Origin: T1Sed10-7 sp047921175
GTDB taxonomy: Bacteria > Actinomycetota > Nitriliruptoria > Nitriliruptorales > Nitriliruptoraceae
Direction: 5' to 3'
Assembly (NCBI GenBank): GCA_047921175.1
Contig: JBLRWQ010000119.1
Coordinates: forward strand, 1 to 5,258
DNA length: 5,258 bases
Shown here: positions 1 through 4,756 of the stretch, in pieces
Position numbering within the stretch: position 1 is the first letter of the stretch
How the letters are laid out: each line of letters opens with the position of its first letter
Translations under genes and position numbers: made by a program
Notes under the pieces: model-generated
Seen by the model: the letters and a program-made list of their open reading frames with translations, nothing else
Database searches by the model: none
Told to the model about the DNA's origin: nothing

Positions 1-146
1 CCCAGCGCGAGTCGGGTGCGTGGCCGGGCTTTCCACCACCGCTCGGCCACCGCATCGATCGGCCGTGGCCAGGCCACCGGCGGGCCCGACAGCAGTGCGG
101 TCCCGCGTCGTGGACCGGGCCGAGGGTCGGGGCGGTGCGTCTCCAT
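1..146 (-). CDS. Possible N-terminal part of an unrecognised protein (runs off the left edge)
   Basis: An open minus-strand frame begins at an ATG (144-146) and stays open for 48 codons to the edge. The visible protein is rich in Pro and Arg, then reads AERWWKARPRTRLALG, a basic aromatic stretch of the kind that often precedes a first membrane helix. About four fifths of third positions are G or C, lower than in the firm genes here, and there is no clear Shine-Dalgarno sequence. It would start 85 bases downstream of the zinc-ribbon gene on the same strand. In other actinobacteria an anchored SAF-domain protein often follows the FmdB-type gene; that is only a contextual guess. It may be a chance open frame in GC-rich DNA. 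Confidence 0.3.
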   Translation of the reverse strand, partial: METHRPDPRPGPRRGTALLSGPPVAWPRPIDAVAERWWKARPRTRLAL

Positions 147-190
147 GCCGGCCAGTGGAGCACGTCCGTGCGATGGCCAGCCGATCGGTG

Positions 191-221
191 GTCGGCGCCC
201 TGTGGACGACGGCCCGCCGAC
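191..221 (-). terminator. Weak hairpin after the zinc-ribbon gene
   Basis: The arms GTCGGCG (191-197) and CGCCGAC (215-221) are perfectly complementary with a 17-base loop, starting 11 bases past the zinc-ribbon stop codon. No T-tract follows, and such hairpins arise easily in GC-rich DNA, so a terminator role is only a possibility. Confidence 0.22.
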
Positions 222-231
222 GGTCAGGTCG

Positions 232-567
232 TCAGGCGGACGCGGCCTTGGTGTCGACCTTGTTGTCGGCCTTCGTGTCGGCCTTGGCGTCACCCGAGGA
301 TGCCGCCTTGTCACCCGAGGATGCGTTCTCGCTGGCGGCCTTCGCGCCGCCGTCGTTCGAGGTCGGGCCGCTCGCGGCACGGTTGCTGGCCGAGGCGTAG
401 TCCTTCACGTGCCAGCCGGAGCCCTTGAAGATGATGCCGGCCGCGCTGAAGACCTTGCGCAGCTGGCCCTGGCAGGCCGGGCACTCGGTCAGGGCGTCGT
501 CCCGGAAGCTCTGCACGACCTCGAGGTGCTCCCCGCAGGTCCGGCAGGCGTACTCGTAGGTGGGCAT
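232..567 (-). CDS. ruc: FmdB-family zinc-ribbon protein, likely ortholog of redox-regulated chaperone Ruc
   Basis: A 111-residue cytoplasmic protein. Its first 50 or so residues form an FmdB-type zinc ribbon: MPTYEYAC start, CxxC knuckles at Cys8/Cys11 and Cys29/Cys32, then LRKVFSAAGIIFKGSGWH. The tail from about residue 58 is low complexity (Ala, Ser, Lys, Asp, Gly), without hydrophobic segments, and should be disordered. Ribbon plus disordered tail, about 110 residues in all, is the layout of M. tuberculosis Rv0991c (Ruc), a chaperone that is activated when oxidation releases zinc. The neighbouring cyclo-ligase and divergent galU are also the same as in M. tuberculosis. The ATG has a GGAG seven bases upstream. 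A CIRCE operator and promoter lie 79-133 bases upstream, so heat induction through HrcA is likely. Family assignment is firm; chaperone function is inferred. Confidence 0.93.
   Translation of the reverse strand: MPTYEYACRTCGEHLEVVQSFRDDALTECPACQGQLRKVFSAAGIIFKGSGWHVKDYASASNRAASGPTSNDGGAKAASENASSGDKAASSGDAKADTKADNKVDTKAASA
290..324. repeat. Short direct repeat in the tail of the zinc-ribbon gene
   Basis: TCACCCGAGGATGC occurs exactly at 290-303 and 311-324, a 21-base period. In the protein it gives two ASSGD units. A Lys-Ala-Asp-rich stretch follows, so the disordered tail seems to have grown partly by short duplications. Confidence 0.7.
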
Positions 568-645
568 CGCGTCACTCCAGGTCCTCGGCGGCGGTGGGGA
601 ACCGCCGCGCGGCGCGTTCCGGGCGCAGGGGTCCGGCGGGGCCGG

Positions 646-672
646 TTAGCACTCGCGGTTCGCGAGTGCTGA
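646..672. promoter_or_regulatory. CIRCE operator (HrcA binding site)
   Basis: The plus strand reads TTAGCACTC (646-654), nine bases, then GAGTGCTGA (664-672). The CIRCE consensus is TTAGCACTC-N9-GAGTGCTAA, so 17 of 18 arm positions match with the exact 9-base spacing. The inner bases extend the symmetry to 10-base arms (648-657 and 661-670). It lies 79 bases upstream of the zinc-ribbon start codon, touching the -10 box of its promoter, so bound HrcA would block transcription there. The hairpin could also weakly end transcription from the cyclo-ligase gene. Confidence 0.9.
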
Positions 673-700
673 TGATGCCGGACGGGTCGTCAGATGGCAA
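672..700 (-). promoter_or_regulatory. Sigma-70-type promoter of the zinc-ribbon gene
   Basis: On the minus strand a -35 box TTGCCA (700 to 695) is followed after exactly 17 bases by a -10 box CATCAT (677 to 672). They match the consensus at 5 of 6 and 4 of 6 positions. The predicted start, near 665, falls inside the CIRCE element, the usual geometry for HrcA repression. The leader would be about 100 bases. The promoter lies just past the cyclo-ligase stop codon, so the zinc-ribbon gene can be transcribed on its own. Confidence 0.65.
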
Positions 701-710
701 CCCACCGGGG

Positions 711-1274
711 TCAACGCGCGCGATGCACGCCGCCTTCCGTCACCACCACCTCGACCCGTTGGTCGTGCGGTTCCGTGGGCACGTGGGGGACCAGCTGGCA
801 GGTGAACCCGACCCCGATCCGGGTCGCGTCCGCGGGCAGGCGGGCGAGCAGCCGGTCGTAGTGGCCGCCCCCGGCCCCGAGTCGACCTCCTCGCGGATCG
901 AAGGCCACACCGGGCACCACCGCGACATCGACCACCGCCGGGTCGACCACGCGGCCGGCAGGCTCCCGCACACCTCGGTGCCCGAGCTGCAGGGTGAGCA
1001 GGTCGGCGGCCGCCACCAGGTCGAGCGCTTCGCCACGCACCCGCGGGAACAGCGTGCGGACCCCGCGCTCGCGCAGCGGCGCCACCGCCGTGGCCAGGTC
1101 GACCTCCTCCCGCAACGCCGCGTACAGCAGGACCGTGCCGGCGCCGCGCAGCTCCGGGAGCGCCAGCAGCCGTGCCACGATGCGCAGCGAGGCCGCCCGA
1201 CGTTCCGCGTCGGACAGGGACCGGCGGGCGGCCCGGGCCGCGATCCGCAGCGGAGGCTTGGCGTCGGCGTCCAG
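711..1274 (-). CDS. ygfA: 5-formyltetrahydrofolate cyclo-ligase, probable CTG start
   Basis: This enzyme converts 5-formyl-THF to 5,10-methenyl-THF using ATP, returning stored folate to the one-carbon pool in the cytoplasm. From the CTG at 1274 the product is 187 residues, normal for the family. Residues 5-32 contain AKPPLR and RRSLSDAERRAAS, the conserved N-terminus with the Lys that helps bind ATP. An EP pair (104-105) and the signature LGAGGGHYDR (about 132-141) follow, and the protein ends VVVTEGGVHRAR. The only ATG/GTG/TTG start in this frame is the GTG at 1178, which would delete 32 conserved residues and has no Shine-Dalgarno. CTG is preceded by AGGGAGG with a 6-base gap, and the frame is closed by a TGA at 1287-1289. 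A sequencing error near the start is the alternative. It diverges from galU. Confidence 0.9.
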   Translation of the reverse strand: MDADAKPPLRIAARAARRSLSDAERRAASLRIVARLLALPELRGAGTVLLYAALREEVDLATAVAPLRERGVRTLFPRVRGEALDLVAAADLLTLQLGHRGVREPAGRVVDPAVVDVAVVPGVAFDPRGGRLGAGGGHYDRLLARLPADATRIGVGFTCQLVPHVPTEPHDQRVEVVVTEGGVHRAR

Positions 1275-1280
1275 CGTGGC

Positions 1281-1287
1281 CCTCCCT
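1281..1287 (-). promoter_or_regulatory. Ribosome binding site supporting the CTG start of the cyclo-ligase
   Basis: The minus strand reads AGGGAGG (1287 to 1281), then GCCACG, then CTG (1274 to 1272). The strong Shine-Dalgarno sequence and 6-base spacing single out CTG. Two GTG codons close by (1288-1290 and 1292-1294) are in other frames. Confidence 0.6.
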
Positions 1288-1308
1288 CACGCACCGGGCG
1301 TTCGGACG

Positions 1309-1314
1309 AGCCTA
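1309..1314 (-). promoter_or_regulatory. Possible -10 box for the cyclo-ligase gene
   Basis: TAGGCT on the minus strand fits the actinobacterial TANNNT -10 pattern and lies 35 bases before the proposed CTG start. No convincing -35 box is seen 17-19 bases upstream. It is the mirror image of the galU -10 box. Confidence 0.4.
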
Positions 1315-1342
1315 CGCGCCGGGTCCGGCCGGGGGTCGTCGC

Positions 1343-1348
1343 TAGGCT
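1343..1348 (+). promoter_or_regulatory. Possible -10 box for the galU operon
   Basis: TAGGCT fits TANNNT. Transcription would start near 1355, giving a leader of about 20 bases that still includes the AAGGAG ribosome binding site. The -35 region is weak. Confidence 0.45.
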
Positions 1349-1374
1349 CGGCCGCGAGCGAAGGAGTGCCCGTG

Positions 1375-2259
1375 ATGCGCAAGGCCGTCCTGCCCGTCGC
1401 CGGGCTCGGAACCCGGTTCCTGCCGGTGACCAAGTCCGTGCCCAAGGAACTCCTCCCGGTGGTGGACACGCCGGCGCTGCAGCTGATCGTCGAGGAATGC
1501 GTGCGCTCCGGGCTCGACGACGTGCTCTTCGTGAGCGCCATGGGCAAGGCCGCCATGGAGGACCACTTCGACCGCCGGCTCGACCTGGAGCGGGAGCTCG
1601 AGGCCAAAGGCAAGGACGACGAGCTCGCCATGGTCCGTGCGCTCGGCGAGCTCGCGCACGTCCACAGCGTGCGTCAGGGTGAGGCCCTCGGCCTCGGGCA
1701 TGCGGTGCTGCAGGCCGCCGGGCACGTCGGCCCCGAGGACAGCTTCGCCGTGCTGCTCGGTGACGACATCCTCGACCCGGACGGCGACTTCCTGGAGCGC
1801 ATGATCGCCGTGCACGAGCGCACCGGTCGGGCCGTCATCGCCTTGATGGAGGTACCCGAGGACCAGGTCAGCCTGTACGGCGTCGCGACGGTCTCGCCGG
1901 GCGAGCGGCCCGGTGAGCACCTGGTGACCGGGCTCGTCGAGAAGCCAGACCCGGCGGACGCACCCTCCAACCTGGCCGTGATCGGCCGCTACGTCCTGCC
2001 CGGCAGCATCTTCGGCGTCCTCGAGGACCTCCCGCCCGGCCGTGGGGGCGAGATCCAGCTCACCGATGCACTCCAGTTGCTCGCCGCCGAGGAGCCCATC
2101 GTGGGCCTGCTCCTCGACGAGCCCCGCTACGACACCGGCGACAAGCTCGGCTACCTCCAGGCCAACGTCGCCTTCGCCCTGCGTCGCGACGACCTCGGCC
2201 CGGCGTTGAGGGACTGGCTCATCGAGCTGGTGGCTGCAGGCGCCGAGGGCGGGGCGTGA
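1375..2259 (+). CDS. galU: UTP-glucose-1-phosphate uridylyltransferase (GalU)
   Basis: GalU makes UDP-glucose from UTP and glucose-1-phosphate in the cytoplasm, feeding cell-envelope glycans, trehalose and glycolipids. The 294-residue product is close to the usual 290-300. The nucleotide-binding loop is GLGTRFLPVTK (10-20), followed by PKELLPVVDTP (23-33). QGEALGLGHAV (101-111), the metal-binding LLGDD (127-131), GLVEKP (186-191), GEIQLTD (225-231) and YDTGDKLGY (252-260) follow, so all expected motifs are present. The ATG at 1375 has AAGGAG eight bases upstream; a GTG directly before it (1372) is an alternative. Its stop overlaps the moeA start by four bases (GTGA), so the two are translationally coupled. 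galU next to a moeA-like gene is a recurring actinobacterial arrangement. Confidence 0.97.
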   Translation: MRKAVLPVAGLGTRFLPVTKSVPKELLPVVDTPALQLIVEECVRSGLDDVLFVSAMGKAAMEDHFDRRLDLERELEAKGKDDELAMVRALGELAHVHSVRQGEALGLGHAVLQAAGHVGPEDSFAVLLGDDILDPDGDFLERMIAVHERTGRAVIALMEVPEDQVSLYGVATVSPGERPGEHLVTGLVEKPDPADAPSNLAVIGRYVLPGSIFGVLEDLPPGRGGEIQLTDALQLLAAEEPIVGLLLDEPRYDTGDKLGYLQANVAFALRRDDLGPALRDWLIELVAAGAEGGA

Positions 2260-3515
2260 GCGGCTTCGTCGGGCACGGCCGCGGGGAGGTCACCGACCTC
2301 GAGGAGCTCGTGAGCGTCGAGGACCACCTCGAGGCGCTGCTGGCGCTGCTGCCCGCCCCGGACCCGATCGAGCTCCGGCTGGCGGACGCGCTCGGACTCG
2401 TGCTCGCGGACCCGGTCGCCAGCGAGGTCACCGTCCCGGCCTTCGCGAACAGCGCCATGGACGGCTACGCGGTGATCGCCCGGGACACCCGCACCGCAAC
2501 CGTCGACCAGCCGGTGCGTCTCGCGGTCGACGGCGAGGTCGCTGCCGGCGTCCAGGAGCTGCCGACGGTGCGCACCGGTCGCAGCGTGCGCATCATGACC
2601 GGCGCACCGATCCCGCCGGGTGCGGATGCGGTCGTGCCCGTGGAGGTCACCTCCAAGCTCGGTGTCGACGTCGGGATCCACCGCGCCGCGGCACCGGGGG
2701 CGAACATCCGTGAGCCGGGGGAGGACCTGCAGCCGGGCCAGCGGCTGCTGGCCCGCGGCCGCCGGCTCGGACCGGCGGACCTCGGGGTGCTGGCCGCCGC
2801 CGGGGTGTCCCGGGTGCGGTGCATCCCGCCACCGCGGGTGGTGGTCGTCTCCTCCGGTGACGAGCTCGTCCCGGCCGACCAGGAGCCCCTGCCCGGCCAG
2901 GTCCGCGACGTGAACGGGCCGATGCTGGCCGCGATGGTCCGAGCCGCCGGCGGGGTGCCGTTCAGCGCCGGCATCGTGCGCGACGACCGCAAGGCGCTTC
3001 GCTACGTGCTGGACACGAGCCTCGGGCACGCCGACCTGATCGTGTGCACCGGCGGGGCCAGCGCCGGCACCCGGGACCTGCTGCCGGAGGTGATCGGCTC
3101 GCTCGGCGAGGTCGCGACGGCGAAGGTCGCCATGAAGCCGGGGATGCCGCAGATCCGCGGGCGCATCGCAGGCTGCCCGGTGATCGGGCTACCGGGGAAC
3201 CCGGTGTCGGCGTTCGTGTCCTTCGAGGTGTTCGTCCGTCCCGTGATCCGCTCACTCCAGGGGCGTCGCGATGTGCAGCGCCCCGTGGTCCATGCCGTCG
3301 CTGCCGAACCGCTGCGCTCCACCCCGGGCAAGCGCTCGTACCTGCGCGTGCGACTGGCCCGCGAGGGGGAGCGGTGGCTCGCCAAACCGACCGGCCACCA
3401 GGGCTCGCACGTGGTCAGCTCCATCGCCCGCGCCGACGGGCTCGCCGTCATCGACGAGGACGTCCTCGAGGTGCCGGCCGGCGGGCAGGTCCGTGTCCAC
3501 CTCCTCGTCGAATGA
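2256..3515 (+). CDS. moeA: MoeA-family molybdopterin molybdenumtransferase, possibly the divisome protein Glp
   Basis: MoeA inserts molybdate into adenylylated molybdopterin, the last step of molybdenum-cofactor synthesis. The 419-residue protein has the normal MoeA layout. N-terminal domains carry FANSAMDGYA (63-72, Asp69) and IMTGAPIPPGADAV (113-126). The molybdopterin-binding domain has SSGDELV (199-205), DVNGPML (218-224), CTGGASAGTRD (264-274), KPGMPQ (294-299) and GLPGNPVSAFVSFE (311-324). A C-terminal beta domain follows from about 345. By eye the acidic residues E. coli MoeA needs are kept (Asp69, Glu203, Asp274). The GTG at 2256 overlaps galU; a GTG at 2310 (SVEDHLEALL) is a possible later start, with GAGGAG unusually close. 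Next to galU and a GlpR-like gene, it may be the ortholog of Corynebacterium Glp, a MoeA-like protein that binds FtsZ. The adjacent moaC favours an enzyme, so it may do both. Confidence 0.93.
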   Translation: MSGFVGHGRGEVTDLEELVSVEDHLEALLALLPAPDPIELRLADALGLVLADPVASEVTVPAFANSAMDGYAVIARDTRTATVDQPVRLAVDGEVAAGVQELPTVRTGRSVRIMTGAPIPPGADAVVPVEVTSKLGVDVGIHRAAAPGANIREPGEDLQPGQRLLARGRRLGPADLGVLAAAGVSRVRCIPPPRVVVVSSGDELVPADQEPLPGQVRDVNGPMLAAMVRAAGGVPFSAGIVRDDRKALRYVLDTSLGHADLIVCTGGASAGTRDLLPEVIGSLGEVATAKVAMKPGMPQIRGRIAGCPVIGLPGNPVSAFVSFEVFVRPVIRSLQGRRDVQRPVVHAVAAEPLRSTPGKRSYLRVRLAREGERWLAKPTGHQGSHVVSSIARADGLAVIDEDVLEVPAGGQVRVHLLVE

Positions 3516-3522
3516 GCCGCCT

Positions 3523-4080
3523 GTGACCAGCGAGCCGACCGCGACCAACGAGCCGACCCGGCCCGCCCCATCCGCCGCGGCGGAACCTGGCGGCCGCGCC
3601 CCCGCGTCCCGACTCAGCCACCTCGATGCCAGCGGCCACGCCCGCATGGTCGACGTGGCCGCCAAGCCCATCACCGAGCGCGTCGCCGTCGCGAGCTGCG
3701 AGGTCCGGCTCTCGCCCTCCACGGCGGCGCTGCTGCTGGATGGCGCGTTGCCGAAGGGGGATGCGCTCCCGGTGGTCCGGGTCGCCGGCATCCAGGCTGC
3801 CAAGCGCACCCACGAACTGATCCCGCTGTGCCACCAGGTAGCGCTCACCTCCGTGGACATCGATGTCGAGGTGGCGCGCGATACCGGCCGGGTGGAGCTG
3901 ACGGCCACCGCCCGGGCGAGCGACCGGACGGGTGTCGAGATGGAGGCGATGACGGCCGTGACGGTCGCCGCCCTCACGCTCTACGATCTGGTGAAGGCCG
4001 TGCAGCGTGACGTCGTGGTCTCCGAGGTCCGGTTGCGTGAGAAGCGCGGTGGGCGCAGCGGTGACGTGGTGTTGCCGTGA
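3523..4080 (+). CDS. moaC: Cyclic pyranopterin monophosphate synthase (MoaC)
   Basis: MoaC works with the radical-SAM enzyme MoaA to turn GTP into cyclic pyranopterin monophosphate, the first stable intermediate of molybdenum-cofactor synthesis. The 185-residue protein begins with about 28 low-complexity residues, then the MoaC core: LSHLDASGHARMVDV (31-45), KRTHELIPLCHQ, TGVEMEAMTAV and LYDLVKAV. By spacing from E. coli MoaC, the key residues are all present: Lys78, His104, Glu141, Asp155, Lys158. The GTG at 3523 is the only reasonable start before the core. It has no clear Shine-Dalgarno and lies 7 bases after the moeA stop, so it probably depends on coupling. No moaA or moaE is seen in the window. 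The N-terminal extension is not part of the catalytic fold. Confidence 0.96.
   Translation: MTSEPTATNEPTRPAPSAAAEPGGRAPASRLSHLDASGHARMVDVAAKPITERVAVASCEVRLSPSTAALLLDGALPKGDALPVVRVAGIQAAKRTHELIPLCHQVALTSVDIDVEVARDTGRVELTATARASDRTGVEMEAMTAVTVAALTLYDLVKAVQRDVVVSEVRLREKRGGRSGDVVLP
3525..3558 (+). repeat. Tandem 18-base repeat at the 5' end of moaC
   Basis: GACCAGCGAGCCGACC (3525-3540) and GACCAACGAGCCGACC (3543-3558) differ at one base and repeat every 18 bases. They encode T-S/N-E-P-T units in the disordered N-terminal extension of MoaC. This looks like a recent in-frame duplication. Confidence 0.65.
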
Positions 4081-4122
4081 ACGGGAGGCCGGTCGTGGTT
4101 GCTTCGTCGGAGTGCATACCGG

Positions 4123-4131
4123 TGTTAGGTT
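4123..4131 (+). promoter_or_regulatory. Possible extended -10 promoter upstream of the membrane-protein gene
   Basis: TGTTAGGTT contains a TANNNT -10 box (TAGGTT, 4126-4131) with an upstream TG in the extended -10 position. No good -35 is present at normal spacing (TTGCTT at 4099-4104 is 21 bases away). Transcription would start near 4138, between moaC and the next gene. It would let the membrane protein and translin genes be expressed apart from galU-moeA-moaC. Confidence 0.4.
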
Positions 4132-4180
4132 CCCCGCGTCCCGACGGGAGAGCGTCCGTCCGGGGCCCGGAGGTGGAGCC

Positions 4181-4204
4181 GTGCCGGACGGTGGCGACAG
4201 GTGA
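4181..4204 (+). CDS. Seven-codon ORF coupled to the membrane-protein gene
   Basis: GTG at 4181 is preceded by a strong GGAGG (4169-4173) at 7 bases and encodes MPDGGDR. Its TGA stop (4202-4204) overlaps the GTG start of the next gene in a GTGA arrangement. The next gene has no good ribosome binding site of its own, so ribosomes finishing this tiny ORF may restart there. A small hairpin, TCCGG-GGC-CCGGA (4159-4171), overlaps the GGAGG and could limit initiation. The peptide is probably unimportant in itself. The ORF may also be chance. Confidence 0.4.
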   Translation: MPDGGDR

Positions 4205-4755
4205 CGGCGGAGCTGCTGGTGCTGCTCGGTCTGGTCTGGGCCGCGCTGTTCCTGCCGGGTGCGGTCCGCGCCCACAACACCTCCCCCCACGTCACCGTCG
4301 GAGGGTTCGAACGCGCGATGAACGTGCTGCGCAGCGATGGTTCCCGACGCGGCGGAGGGAGACGCCTCATGGTGCCTGATGACCCCGCCCGGATCGTGGC
4401 GCGACCGGCACACGAGTCCGGGCCGGTCGTGCGTGACCAGCCGGCCGAGGACCCGGTCATCGCCCGGCGGCGGGTCTGGTTCGTGCGGGCGCTGCTCGCC
4501 TGCGCGGTGACCCTCGGGTTCGCGCTCCTGCTGCAGGGTGCCGCCTGGCTGCTCTTCCTCGCGACCACGGGGGCGACCGCGGCGTACGTGGCGGTGCTCC
4601 GCCGCCTCAAGCAGCAGCGGGACGAGGCGCGGGCCGTGGTCCAGCAGCTGGAGCTGCACGACCAGCCGCTGCCCGACGCCGGCCAGGTCGCCGTCGGGGG
4701 CGAGGAGGCCTGGGTCGGCTCCGGCTCGGTCCGGCTGCGCCGCTGGGACGGTTGA
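4201..4755 (+). CDS. Three-helix membrane protein resembling the GlpR/SepX divisome family
   Basis: A 184-residue protein. One hydrophobic helix lies at the N-terminus (about 4-22). The conserved-looking segment VTVGGFERAMNVLRSD (31-46) and a polar linker follow to about 88. RRR (89-91) precedes a hydrophobic pair (about 93-111 and 114-133). Then comes a charged, coiled-coil-like stretch (RRLKQQRDEARAVVQQLE, 134-151) and a polar tail. This order, a short N-terminal helix with an F-x-x-A/L-x-x-L motif just after it, then Arg-led helices, recalls Corynebacterium GlpR, Streptomyces SepX and mycobacterial Rv0996. These occur near galU and moeA and act in cell division as partners of the MoeA-like Glp. 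The GTG start has a weak ribosome site and overlaps a 7-codon ORF; an in-frame ATG at 4369 has a stronger one. Assignment rests on layout and context. Confidence 0.75.
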   Translation: MTAELLVLLGLVWAALFLPGAVRAHNTSPHVTVGGFERAMNVLRSDGSRRGGGRRLMVPDDPARIVARPAHESGPVVRDQPAEDPVIARRRVWFVRALLACAVTLGFALLLQGAAWLLFLATTGATAAYVAVLRRLKQQRDEARAVVQQLELHDQPLPDAGQVAVGGEEAWVGSGSVRLRRWDG

Positions 4756-4756
4756 G

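Larger units (their letters stand above)
1303..1354. repeat. Inverted repeat across the divergent promoter region
   Basis: CGGACGAGCCTA (1303-1314) and TAGGCTCGGCCG (1343-1354) are inverted copies matching at 11 of 12 positions, separated by 28 bases. Each arm contains the TAGGCT box of one of two divergent promoters. It could be an operator for both genes, or simply two similar promoters facing apart. Confidence 0.5.

Noticed and set aside
16..672. Long plus-strand open frame over the left end
   Set aside because: It runs antisense through the zinc-ribbon gene and the CIRCE site. The product is Arg/Gly-rich with no recognisable domain; GC-rich DNA often keeps such frames open.
646..1290. 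Minus-strand frame from GTG 1290 as the cyclo-ligase
   Set aside because: It lacks every cyclo-ligase motif; those are in the frame opened by CTG 1274. Only a frameshift could join the two.
594..1682. Long plus-strand open frame across the cyclo-ligase gene into galU
   Set aside because: It is antisense to a clear cyclo-ligase and out of frame with galU. The translation is Arg/Pro/His-rich low complexity.
2151..3029. Minus-strand open frame opposite moeA
   Set aside because: It is an antisense shadow of a well-conserved gene, without family motifs.
4077..4379. Plus-strand frame starting in a GTGA overlap with the moaC stop
   Set aside because: The overlap is tempting. However, the frame runs 179 bases into the membrane-protein gene in another phase, and its product is Arg/Pro-rich and unlike any protein I know.
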